Of a stretch of DNA of 64,000 nt, positions 34,311-42,310 are shown one piece after another. Within the stretch, counting starts at the first letter, position 1; every line of letters starts with the position of its first letter. Source of the DNA: Streptomyces sp. MJM8645 (GTDB lineage: Bacteria > Actinomycetota > Actinomycetes > Streptomycetales > Streptomycetaceae). The stretch lies in assembly GCF_001625365.1 (NCBI RefSeq), contig NZ_LJJF01000002.1:496001-560000 (forward strand), in the 5' to 3' direction. The translations under genes were made by a program, and so were the position numbers. The notes beneath the pieces were generated by a model, which worked only from the letters and a program-made list of their open reading frames with translations, searched no databases and had not been told where the DNA came from.

Positions 34311-35150
34311 CTAACGGGAGAAGTAGGCCTTGACGCTCACGGCCGGTCCACCCGAGTATTTCTGAACGGCCGTCCTTGCGTCTCCAGACACAGCCACGGA
34401 AACGGTGCCTGCGGGAGGAACGGTGATCAGCCCGCCGATCGGGACCACTTCAATCGCCTGCTGGGGCGTTCCGGCCGGTGTCTGGTTGTAGACCAGGTAG
34501 ACGATCCGGACCGATACGGCCGCGTTGTTCGGGTTCTTCACGATGACCTGGTCGAATGCGTCGAACTTGGTCAGCTGCTGGCCTGCGGAATCCGCCGGCT
34601 CGGCCTCGACCGCGGACGCGTCCGCCGGAAGGTCCGCCGCGGCGAGTTCTTTGACGGTCACTCTGACATTGGCGACCCGTTGGGCGTCAGCCCCGTGGAA
34701 GGCCAGGACGTCGTAGCCACCGCCGGGCTGGATGACGAGACTGCCTCGGTCACTCCCGTACGCCGTGGTGACCTGCACGTCGGGCAGATCGTTACCGCTG
34801 CCGTCCACTGCCGTGATCGTCAGAGTGGGCGCCGCGCTGGCCTGCCCGTCGTTGTCGATGGACAGCGTCTGATCGATGTACTCATGTTTGCCCAGCGCGT
34901 GGTAACTGAAGGACAGTGATGTGGCTGTCGGGCCTGGTGCAGCGGCAGGTGTGGCGGGAGTTGCGGCAGTCGGCGCCGCATCGGTCGCGCTACTTGCTTG
35001 GGACGGCCCCTTCGCGGGGGTCGTGGAGGCACCACTCGGGTCGCAGCCGGTCAACGCGGCGACACCGAGGACGATGCCCACAACCGCCCGGATCCGGAGG
35101 GCGGAGGTGCCCCGCCTGCTCCGAACGAAAGATCGATCAATCCTTGACAT
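34311..35150 (-). CDS. Putative lipoprotein
   Basis: The 279-residue protein has an Arg-rich start, a hydrophobic stretch and the lipobox ALTGC (about residue 36). An Ala/Thr/Pro linker of about 40 residues follows. The rest is beta-rich with an alternating pattern, like a surface binding or structural domain. ATG 35150 is the best start; the ribosome binding site is weak. No known family recognised. Confidence 0.7.
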   Translation of the reverse strand: MSRIDRSFVRSRRGTSALRIRAVVGIVLGVAALTGCDPSGASTTPAKGPSQASSATDAAPTAATPATPAAAPGPTATSLSFSYHALGKHEYIDQTLSIDNDGQASAAPTLTITAVDGSGNDLPDVQVTTAYGSDRGSLVIQPGGGYDVLAFHGADAQRVANVRVTVKELAAADLPADASAVEAEPADSAGQQLTKFDAFDQVIVKNPNNAAVSVRIVYLVYNQTPAGTPQQAIEVVPIGGLITVPPAGTVSVAVSGDARTAVQKYSGGPAVSVKAYFSR

Positions 35151-35336
35151 TTGCCGGAGACTAGCGCAAGCGGAGGACACGGGGGCTCCGCTCTTCGCTC
35201 CCGACTGGGCGGGACGGCAGCAGCCGCGCCCGCAGACGTGAGTTCTCCGCACTGTTTGGCGCTGCCCCAGCGATGTCGAACACCGGTGAGCCGACGAGCC
35301 GCCAGCGGCAAGGCGCCCGGCTCAAGGTGTGTGCTG

Positions 35337-36173
35337 CTACTCGGTGCGGCTCCGAAGCGCGGCGAGGGTCTCCTCGACCAGCGCCCGTGCCTCGGCCACT
35401 GTGGCCGCCAGCAGTTCGGCGCTCTCTCCGGGCGCCCCCAACAGGCGGCGGACTCGTGGGCCGAAGCCGGTTGGCGCGGCCGGAAGTGTCTCGGCGACGG
35501 CCAGCGCGCCCTTCTCGTTGAGGCACCAGCGCCGGCCGTCGGCGAACATCGCTTGCACCAGCACGCCGACGGCCCGGGACAGGCAGAGTGAGACGTACAA
35601 CGTGTCCGCCCGTGCCGCGCCTTTTGCTGCGGCGCCGACCAGGAATTCCGCCTCCCAGGCTCCCGCCGCCAAGGCCTCTCGCAACGGTTCGGGGTAGGTC
35701 GAGGCCTTCTGCTGAAGGTCCGTCAGTTCGCGGGCCGGGTCGGCCAGGACCTGGCCGAGCGCCACCTCGCCCGCGTAGCAGGGCGACCAGAAGCCGAGGG
35801 GATGTCCCGCCTGCACGCCGACTTCGTACCGGCCTTCGCGGCAGTCCGCCCACACCTGCTCGACCCGGTCCACGTCCCGCAGGATCCAGTCCACCGCCAC
35901 GCCGTCGACCTGCAGCCACGCGCCGCCGTTCACCCACGGCCCCCAGCCGCCCGGGCCGGCCACCTCCACCTCGGGGCCGGCCAGCGCGCGCAACGCGGCG
36001 AGATCGAGCCCGCCACGGTAGTAGACGCCGAGATCCCAGTCCGAATCCGGCCGGTGCTCTCCGCGGGCCCGGCTGCCGCCGAGCATGACTCCGACGACGC
36101 CCGGCACCTCGGCCAGGCGGTTGGCCATCTCCTCGATGATCGCTCGCACGGAGCGAGTCTGGCAGTCACCCAT
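35337..36173 (-). CDS. Nucleotidyltransferase domain protein
   Basis: The 278-residue protein has the polymerase-beta-type nucleotidyltransferase motif GGSRARGE (Gly32-Ser34) followed by Asp45 and Asp47 (SDWDLG) and a third acidic residue in AVDWIL near residue 95. C-terminal helices resemble the DUF4037/aminoglycoside-nucleotidyltransferase type. It could transfer AMP to a small molecule or act as a toxin-like enzyme; no partner antitoxin is adjacent. ATG 36173. Confidence 0.82.
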   Translation of the reverse strand: MGDCQTRSVRAIIEEMANRLAEVPGVVGVMLGGSRARGEHRPDSDWDLGVYYRGGLDLAALRALAGPEVEVAGPGGWGPWVNGGAWLQVDGVAVDWILRDVDRVEQVWADCREGRYEVGVQAGHPLGFWSPCYAGEVALGQVLADPARELTDLQQKASTYPEPLREALAAGAWEAEFLVGAAAKGAARADTLYVSLCLSRAVGVLVQAMFADGRRWCLNEKGALAVAETLPAAPTGFGPRVRRLLGAPGESAELLAATVAEARALVEETLAALRSRTE

Positions 36174-36232
36174 GCGTCGGGCCAGCCGTTTCCGCCGGTG
36201 GTCATCGGATGCGGGGGCTTCGAGGGCGGTGC

Positions 36233-36261
36233 GTGCCGGAGCCGGTGGTCGGCTCCGGCAC
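36233..36261. terminator. Perfect 11-bp hairpin
   Basis: Arms 36233-36243 and 36251-36261 are exact complements with a 7-nt loop. It lies 43 bases past the end of the dehydratase (-) and 60 bases upstream of the nucleotidyltransferase start (-), so it probably ends the murG-dehydratase unit. Confidence 0.7.
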
Positions 36262-36303
36262 CAAGGCCCCTGCCCGATGGGACAGTTGGCCGCAGGGGCG
36301 GCG

Positions 36304-37332
36304 TCAGACCTGGTAGCGGTCCGGGGCGAGCAGGTGCAGGTGTTCGGCGACCCAGTCGGAGGTGTGGCGCAGGCCCTCGTCCAGGCCGACCTGGGGCTGC
36401 CAGCCGGCCAGGTCGCATGCCTTGCGGTTGTCGGAGAGCAGCCGTTCGACCTCGCTGCCGCCGGGGCGCAGCCGGGTCGGGTCGACGACGATGTCGGCGT
36501 CCCGGCCGGAGGCGACGATCAGGGCCTTGGCCAGGTCGCCGATGGACACCTCGCTGCCGGTGCCGAGGTTGACGGTCTCGCCGAGCGCGCGGTCGGCGCG
36601 GGCGATGGCCAGGAAGCCTTCCGCGGTGTCGGTGGCGTAGGTGAAGTCCCGGGTGGGGGTGGTCGAGCCGAGCCTGATCTCCCGTGCGCCGGAGTGGAGT
36701 TGGGCCAGGATGGTGGGGATGACGGCGCGGGCGGACTGGCGCGGGCCGTAGGTGTTGAACGGGCGGACGACGGCGACCGGCAGTTCGAAGGCGTGCCAGT
36801 AGGAGAGTGCCATCATGTCCGCGCCGATCTTCGAGGCGGAGTACGGGGACTGCGGCTGGAGCGGGTGGTGCTCGTCGATGGGTGCGGTGATCGCGGTCCC
36901 GTACACCTCGCTGGTGGAGGTGTGCACCAGGCGGGCGCCGTGCCGCAGGCAGGCGGCGGCGATGTTCTGGGTGCCCACGACGTTGGTCTGCACGTAGGCC
37001 TCGGGGGCCTGGTAGCTGTAGGGGATGCCGATGAGCGCGGCGAGGTGGAAGACGGTGTCGCAGCCGGCGACGGCGTCCAGGACCCGGCCGGCGTCGCGGA
37101 CGTCGCCGGCGAGCATCTCGACGGGGCTGTCGGGGTCGGCCAGGTAGTGGGCGAGGTATCCGCGCTCGGCGTACGGCTTGTAGTGGACCAGGGCCCGGAC
37201 GCGGGCGCCGCGGGCGACCAGCAGGTCGACGAGGGTGCTGCCGATGAAGCCTTCGGCGCCGGTGACCAGGACGGTCCGGCCGGTCCAGTCCTGGTGTGCG
37301 GCGGGGGTGTTGGGGTGGGCGGGGCGGTTCAT
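36304..37332 (-). CDS. Nucleotide-sugar 4,6-dehydratase/epimerase (extended SDR)
   Basis: The 342-residue enzyme has TGAEGFIGS near residue 23, the STSEVYG segment and the YSASK catalytic pair with a following NTYGPRQS motif, as in the LegB/GDP-mannose dehydratase branch of the extended SDRs. It would act on a UDP- or GDP-sugar. GGAGG lies 6 bases before ATG 37332. It is 60 bases downstream of the MurG-like gene on the same strand, so they probably work together on a nucleotide-sugar or lipid-linked glycan. Confidence 0.87.
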   Translation of the reverse strand: MNRPAHPNTPAAHQDWTGRTVLVTGAEGFIGSTLVDLLVARGARVRALVHYKPYAERGYLAHYLADPDSPVEMLAGDVRDAGRVLDAVAGCDTVFHLAALIGIPYSYQAPEAYVQTNVVGTQNIAAACLRHGARLVHTSTSEVYGTAITAPIDEHHPLQPQSPYSASKIGADMMALSYWHAFELPVAVVRPFNTYGPRQSARAVIPTILAQLHSGAREIRLGSTTPTRDFTYATDTAEGFLAIARADRALGETVNLGTGSEVSIGDLAKALIVASGRDADIVVDPTRLRPGGSEVERLLSDNRKACDLAGWQPQVGLDEGLRHTSDWVAEHLHLLAPDRYQV

Positions 37333-37392
37333 GGTGGTCCTCCGGTGGTTCGGGGCGGGTGGTCGGCGGTCAGTGGTCAAGCGGTCGAGCGG

Positions 37393-38601
37393 TCAGCGGT
37401 CGTACGGGCCGGGGACGGGGGCCGGGACGGCGGGCGGCGCGGGTGCCGGGGTCCGGCCGATGACGCGGAGCACCTTGGCGGCCAGCAGGTCGGCGGCGCG
37501 CGCGTGGTCGCCCGGGTCGGCGGCCTGCGCCATCGCGGCGAGCCGGGCCGGGTCGGCGAGCAGGGGTTCCACGAGGGCGGCCAGCCGTTCGCCGGTGCAC
37601 TCGCCGTCCGGCAGCAGCAGGCCGGCGCCGGCGTCGGAGAGGACGCGTGCGTTGTGGGTCTGGTGGTCGTGCGGCGCGTGCGGGTAGGGCACCAGCACGG
37701 CGGGCATCCGGAGGCTGGAGAGTTCGGCGACGGTGGCCGCGCCGGCGCGGCACACCATGAGGTCGGCGGCCGCGTAGGCGAAGTCCATCCGGTCCAGGTA
37801 GGCGACGGCGTGCGCCACCGGGTTGCCGTCCAGTGCGGCCCGGACCTGTGCCAGCGCGGCCGGGCCGGTCTTGATCAGCAACCGCCGGTCGGTGCGGTGG
37901 CGCCAGCGTCCGGCCAGTTCGACGGCGGCCGCGGTGAGGCGGGCGGCGCCGAGGCTGCCGCCGTTGAAGACCAGCAGCCGGACGCCGTCCGGGACGGCGA
38001 AGTGCCGACGGGCCTCGGCGCGCAGCGCCGCCCGGTCGAGCTGGGCGACGGCGCCGACCAGCGGCATCCCGACGGTCTGCGCCGAACGGCCGGCGGGCAG
38101 GTGCTCGCGGGTGCGGTCGAAGGCGAGCGCGATGTGCGGGGTGAGCCGGGCGGCGAAGCGGTTGGCCCGCCCGGGCACCGCGTTCGACTCGTGCACCACG
38201 CTCGGCAGCCCGGCCATCTTGGCGCCGACGATCACCGGCGCGCTCGGATAACCACCCATGCCGACCGCGACCTGCGCGCCCTGGGCCCGCAGGATCTCCC
38301 GGCAGTCCCGGCCGGAGCGCAGCAGCGCCGCGGGCAGCAGGTAGCGGCGCGCGCCGAGGGAGGCGTCGAAGGGGATCATGTCGACGGTGTGCAGCCGGTA
38401 GCCGGCCTGCGGGATGAGGGTGGTCTCCAGTCCGCGTTCGGTGCCGACGAAGGAGATCACGGCCCGCGGGTCGGCTCTGCGCAGCGCCTCGGCCAGTGCG
38501 AGGCCCGGGTAGATGTGTCCGCCGGTGCCGCCGGCGCCGATCACCACCGACAGGGGGTGGGCCGGATCGTGGTTGGCATGGTTGCCGTGTTCTGTCCGCA
38601 T
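37393..38601 (-). CDS. MurG-like UDP-GlcNAc transferase (extra copy)
   Basis: The 402-residue GT28 protein has GAGGTGGHIYPGLALAEAL near residue 22, the GGYPSAPVIVGA and HESNAVPG motifs, FNGGSLGAARL mid-protein, and RAGAATVAEL with YPHAPHDHQTHNA in the donor site. MurG adds GlcNAc to lipid I. The position outside the mur/division cluster, next to a sugar dehydratase and a two-component system, marks it as an accessory copy. It may modify a lipid-linked intermediate or protect against a cell-wall-active compound; that is inference. Confidence 0.85.
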   Translation of the reverse strand: MRTEHGNHANHDPAHPLSVVIGAGGTGGHIYPGLALAEALRRADPRAVISFVGTERGLETTLIPQAGYRLHTVDMIPFDASLGARRYLLPAALLRSGRDCREILRAQGAQVAVGMGGYPSAPVIVGAKMAGLPSVVHESNAVPGRANRFAARLTPHIALAFDRTREHLPAGRSAQTVGMPLVGAVAQLDRAALRAEARRHFAVPDGVRLLVFNGGSLGAARLTAAAVELAGRWRHRTDRRLLIKTGPAALAQVRAALDGNPVAHAVAYLDRMDFAYAAADLMVCRAGAATVAELSSLRMPAVLVPYPHAPHDHQTHNARVLSDAGAGLLLPDGECTGERLAALVEPLLADPARLAAMAQAADPGDHARAADLLAAKVLRVIGRTPAPAPPAVPAPVPGPYDR

Positions 38602-38632
38602 GCCGTCGAGCTTGCTGAGGCCGCCTAAGAGA

Positions 38633-38654
38633 GTTCTCAGAGTCGTTCTGAGAG
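38633..38654. promoter_or_regulatory. Candidate response-regulator box in the murG-like/two-component divergent region
   Basis: Two direct copies of GTTCTSAGAG (38633-38642 and 38645-38654, 12 bases apart) also form a 7-bp inverted repeat (38635-38641 with 38647-38653). Tandem direct repeats are the usual target of OmpR-family regulators. The region is only 63 bases long and feeds both divergent units. The second repeat lies 10 bases before the response-regulator ATG, so binding there would give negative autoregulation. Confidence 0.6.
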
Positions 38655-38664
38655 GGTTGTCCGC

Positions 38665-39351
38665 ATGAGCAACGGGCAGAGAGTGCTGGTCGTCGACGAC
38701 GATCCGGAGGTACGGGCCGCCGTCGAGGACGGGCTGGCCGTCGAGGGCTACCAGGTGCGCGGCGCCGCCGACGGGCTGGCGGCGCTGAACGAGGTGTCCG
38801 GCTGGCAGCCCGACGCGATGGTCCTCGACCTGATGATGCCCGTCCTCGACGGCCTGGCCGTCTGCCGCCGACTGCGGGCCCTGGGCGACCGGCTCCCGAT
38901 CCTGGTGCTCACCGCGCGCGACTCGGTGAGCGACCGCGTCGACGGCCTCGACGCGGGGGCCGACGACTACCTGGTCAAGCCGTTCGCGCTGGACGAGCTG
39001 ACCGCCCGACTGCGCGCCCTGCTGCGGCGCAGCGCCCCGGCCGCCGAGGAGCCCGGCTACCGCTTCGCCGACCTGGAGGTCGACCCGGCCACCCGGACCG
39101 GGAGCAGGGCCGGGCGGCCGGTGGAGTTCTCGCGCACCGAGTTCGCACTGCTGGAGGTGCTGCTGCGCCACCCCGGCCAGGTGCTCCCGCGCGAGGTGAT
39201 CATGGAGCGGGTGTGGGGCGCCGACTTCGGCCCCGACTCCAACTCCCTCGCCGTCTACGTCGGTTACCTGCGCCGCAAGCTGGAGGCCGGCGGCGAACCC
39301 CGGCTGGTGCACACGGTGCACGGGGTCGGCTACCGGCTGGACCGGGCTTGA
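38665..39351 (+). CDS. OmpR-family response regulator
   Basis: The 228-residue regulator has a receiver domain with acidic pocket Asp11-Asp13, phosphoacceptor Asp55 and Lys105 (LVKPF), then a winged-helix DNA-binding domain (about 135-226) ending GVGYRLDRA. It is most like the MprA/TcrA group. It overlaps the kinase start by 4 bases (TTGA) and is divergent from the murG-like gene. Confidence 0.95.
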   Translation: MSNGQRVLVVDDDPEVRAAVEDGLAVEGYQVRGAADGLAALNEVSGWQPDAMVLDLMMPVLDGLAVCRRLRALGDRLPILVLTARDSVSDRVDGLDAGADDYLVKPFALDELTARLRALLRRSAPAAEEPGYRFADLEVDPATRTGSRAGRPVEFSRTEFALLEVLLRHPGQVLPREVIMERVWGADFGPDSNSLAVYVGYLRRKLEAGGEPRLVHTVHGVGYRLDRA

Positions 39352-40748
39352 GGGCGCACGCGCGCTGGCGACGCCGGCGCCCGCTGCGCACCCGGCTGGC
39401 CCTCGCCTGCACGGCCGCGGTCGCCGTGGTGGCGCTCGGGATCAGCGCGGCCGCGTTCAGCATCGTCCGCTACGAGCTCAACCACCAGCTCGATCAGCAC
39501 CTCACCCAGCAGGCCACCCTGGTGCAGCAGCAGCACCGCGACCAGGGGCCGCAGGTCGTCTACGGCGAGTGCAACTTCCTGGCCGCCCCGGCCTGCGCGC
39601 AGATCGTCTCCGCCGACCCCGGCAAACCGCCGAACGAGCCGTACCTGCTGCCCGTCACGCAGACCACCCGCCAGGTCGCGAACCGGCAGCGGGCCGGCTA
39701 CTTCACCGACCTCACCATCGGCGGCCACCCGGCCCGGATGCTCACCACCCCGATGATCGCGGCGCCGCCCGGCGCCCGGCAGGCCGTCCAGGTCGCGCTG
39801 CGCGCCGACAGCGTCCAGGAGGGGGTGCGGCAGGCCGGCGCGCTGATGGCGGCCGTCGCGGCGGCGGGCCTGCTGCTGGCCGCCGTCCTCGGGCGCACCG
39901 TGGCCCGCACCGCCCTCGCCCCGGTCGCCCGGCTGACCCGCACCGCCGAACGGATCGCCGACACCCGGGACGCGGGGCTGCGGATCGACCTGCCGCCCGG
40001 GCGCCGCGAGGACGAACTGACCAGGCTGGCCGGCAGCTTCAACACCATGCTGGGCGAACTGGAGCAGTCCGTGGCCGCCCAGCGCAGGCTCGTCGCCGAC
40101 GCCTCGCACGAGCTGCGCACCCCGCTGACGGCGCTGCGCACCAACGCCGAACTGCTGGCCCGTGCCGACCGGTTGACCGAGGGCCAGCGGGAGCGGGCGG
40201 CGGCCGCGCTGCACCGCCAGCTACGCGAGGTGACCGGACTGGTGAACGACCTCATCGAGCTGGCCCGCGACGAGGAGCCGCAGCCGCTGCTCGAACAGGT
40301 CGCGGTCGGCCGGCTCGTCGGGCACTGCGTCGACACCGCGCGCGGCCACTGGCCGGCGATCGCCTTCACCCTGGACGACGACGCGGACGGCGCCCCGGGC
40401 CACGGCGCCGCCGAGCGCACCGTCCCCGGCGCACCGGCCCGGCTGGCCCGACTGGTCTCCAACCTCCTCGACAACGCGGCCAAGTTCAGCCCGCCGGGCG
40501 CCACGGTCGAGGTCCGGCTCACCGCCGGACTGGAACTGACCGTCCGCGACCACGGCCCCGGCATCGCGCCCGAGGACCTGCCGTACGTCTTCGACCGCTT
40601 CTACCGGGCCTCCGCCGCCCGCGCCCTGCCCGGCTCCGGGCTCGGGCTCGCCATGGCGCGCCAGATCGCCCACGCGCACGGCGCCACCCTCACCGCCGAG
40701 GCCGCCCCCGGCGGCGGGGCGCTGTTCCGCCTGCGGCTGCCGGGCTGA
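39348..40748 (+). CDS. Sensor histidine kinase
   Basis: The 466-residue kinase has two membrane helices (about 15-38 and 160-182) around an extracellular sensor of roughly 120 residues with a Cys pair (GECNFLAAPACAQ), a HAMP domain, a HisKA segment with His254 (DASHELRTPL), and an ATPase domain with NLLDNAAKF, DHGPGI and GSGLGLAM. The TTG start at 39348 overlaps the regulator stop. Pairing with the regulator is certain from layout; the signal is unknown but may be cell-envelope stress given the adjacent murG-like gene. Confidence 0.93.
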   Translation: MRAHARWRRRRPLRTRLALACTAAVAVVALGISAAAFSIVRYELNHQLDQHLTQQATLVQQQHRDQGPQVVYGECNFLAAPACAQIVSADPGKPPNEPYLLPVTQTTRQVANRQRAGYFTDLTIGGHPARMLTTPMIAAPPGARQAVQVALRADSVQEGVRQAGALMAAVAAAGLLLAAVLGRTVARTALAPVARLTRTAERIADTRDAGLRIDLPPGRREDELTRLAGSFNTMLGELEQSVAAQRRLVADASHELRTPLTALRTNAELLARADRLTEGQRERAAAALHRQLREVTGLVNDLIELARDEEPQPLLEQVAVGRLVGHCVDTARGHWPAIAFTLDDDADGAPGHGAAERTVPGAPARLARLVSNLLDNAAKFSPPGATVEVRLTAGLELTVRDHGPGIAPEDLPYVFDRFYRASAARALPGSGLGLAMARQIAHAHGATLTAEAAPGGGALFRLRLPG

Positions 40749-40799
40749 ACGGGACGGCCCGCTTCCGACCCGCCGTCCGAGCGCCCACCCGTCACCGCG

Positions 40800-41096
40800 C
40801 TGCCGGTTGGCGGCAAACGACGGCGCCACGGCGCGTACGCGGACCTGACGCCGGTTTCCGTGTCGGAGGCGAGGGAGTACGCGGAGAAGCACGGCTACGA
40901 CCACCTGGCAGCGCTGACCGACCCGTCCTACTCCGACGACCCCCACCACGTCCGGTGCAGGTACTGCAGCCGCCTCGCCGCCGAACGGCTGGGGGGACAT
41001 CGCGTTCGGTTGCCGGTGCCAGACCAACCCGAACCGCGCGCGACAGACCTCCAGCCAACGACGAGGACCCCCGTACCGTCACCGTTGCCGGGCTCG
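40800..41096 (+). pseudogene. N-terminal remnant of a zinc-ribbon/endonuclease protein
   Basis: One frame reads AYADLTPVSVSEAREYAEKH and HHVRCRYCSRLAAERLG; after a one-base shift in a run of six G (40991-40996) it continues as DIAFGCRCQTNPNRARQTS; a third frame then reads ANDEDPRTVTVAGL and stops. These blocks occur in this order in streptomycete zinc-ribbon proteins, in my recollection. The gene is frameshifted, internally deleted and truncated. Its C-terminal half seems to be at 43999-44927. Confidence 0.65.
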
Positions 41097-41247
41097 TGTG
41101 ACTGGAACCGGTACCTGGCGGTTGGAACCGACAGGTGGCGGCGCCCTGGTCTCGCCACGCTGAGTCGCCTGAGCCAGCGACGCGTTGAGTGGGGTCTGCT
41201 CACGAGAGTTGAAACCGGTGCGGCCGGCGCCGACTAAGCTCACCTCC

Positions 41248-41613
41248 ATGTCCGAGCCGGCCCCTGCCCCTCGTATGCAGTCCTTGATCAACCAGCTCCG
41301 GCCGGGGGCCATGAGAACGGTGAAGGTCACCGGGTTCGACGGAGCGGATGTCCTCGTGCAGCTCGTAGATGCCGAAGGGGAGAAAGCCGAGATCATTCCC
41401 TTTGGCGTGTTCGCGCAGCTTGATCCCGACGTTGTGGGATTCCCTCATCTCTCTGAGCTGACCGGCGAACCGGTCGAGACTCCGGATCTGCTTGTCGATG
41501 AAGGCGAGCTGATCACGGTGAACGTAGCCGAGGTCGACCTCCAGCGTCACCGGGTACGGCTACGCGCGGCCGGCGGAGCGGACACATCTCACGACTGGTC
41601 GCAAGAAGCGTGA
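41248..41613 (+). CDS. S1 RNA-binding domain protein
   Basis: The 121-residue protein is mostly one S1-like OB-fold: MRTVKVTGFDGADVLVQL, then a loop IPFGVFAQLD, a LVDEGELITVNVAEVDLQRHRVRL strand pair. S1 domains bind single-stranded RNA. Single-domain proteins of this size are found near variable loci in streptomycetes. The start at ATG 41248 has only a weak ribosome binding site; the frame is open to 41185. It lies in the segment that separates the two halves of a zinc-ribbon gene. Confidence 0.65.
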   Translation: MSEPAPAPRMQSLINQLRPGAMRTVKVTGFDGADVLVQLVDAEGEKAEIIPFGVFAQLDPDVVGFPHLSELTGEPVETPDLLVDEGELITVNVAEVDLQRHRVRLRAAGGADTSHDWSQEA

Positions 41614-41791
41614 CCACCCGGTGCCAACAATCACGTCCCGCTGATCAGAAGACGCCAGCTCGCCTGGTCCTACTGGTTCCAACTACCGTGTCCTGGCTCA
41701 TGACCGCGCCGGAGTTCAGTGGTTGCCGCCGAGAGGGAGTCCTGTGAAAGTCTGATTGTTTCATCCGTTGTTTCGAACTCGCCTTATGCTT

Positions 41792-41905
41792 ACGAGGGTT
41801 GACGTCCATCGGGGATGCGGCCTGCTGTGGGCATGGGCGAGGGCAGGGCCTACCCGGGCGATCCTTTACCAGGCCCGTACCGGCTGCCAGTGGCGCCACC
41901 TGCCC
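41792..41905 (+). pseudogene. IS5-type transposase scrap
   Basis: The reading RAILYQARTGCQWRHLPPT is the conserved N-terminal block of IS5-family (DUF4096) transposases. Nothing else of the gene survives within reading distance. The surrounding 41614-42310 holds no other gene that I can support, apart from the GAAGGGG ribosome binding site for 42311. Confidence 0.5.
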
Positions 41906-42310
41906 CCAACTCAAGCTGAAATCCGACAAAGGTTCGCAGAACGCCCTCGCTGGGCGAGAAGTTCGCCATAGGCCACCTCCAGTTCCCTGTGAAGTTCGAT
42001 CACAAATGAACTCGAACGGACGCTCTCGGGCCGGCTCGCAGCGGTGACGGTCAAGGCGAGGATCGGGCCGATGGTTTCTGTGAGAATGCCGCGCTTTCGG
42101 TACGAAGTGGCGTTTCACCCAACGGCGTTGCGGGGATGAAAGGGTTAATTCAACCGCCGGGCTGCCTATCCCTCCTCAGGGTGAGCGGCCCGTGGCTATG
42201 CCCAGTGTGCGGTCAGTCGTCGATGTGCCCCAGGGCGGGATCTGCGGTCCTGGACGATTTCTACACGACGGCTCGACGGGACGAGGGCAGCCCCCACCGA
42301 AGGGGTCCGC

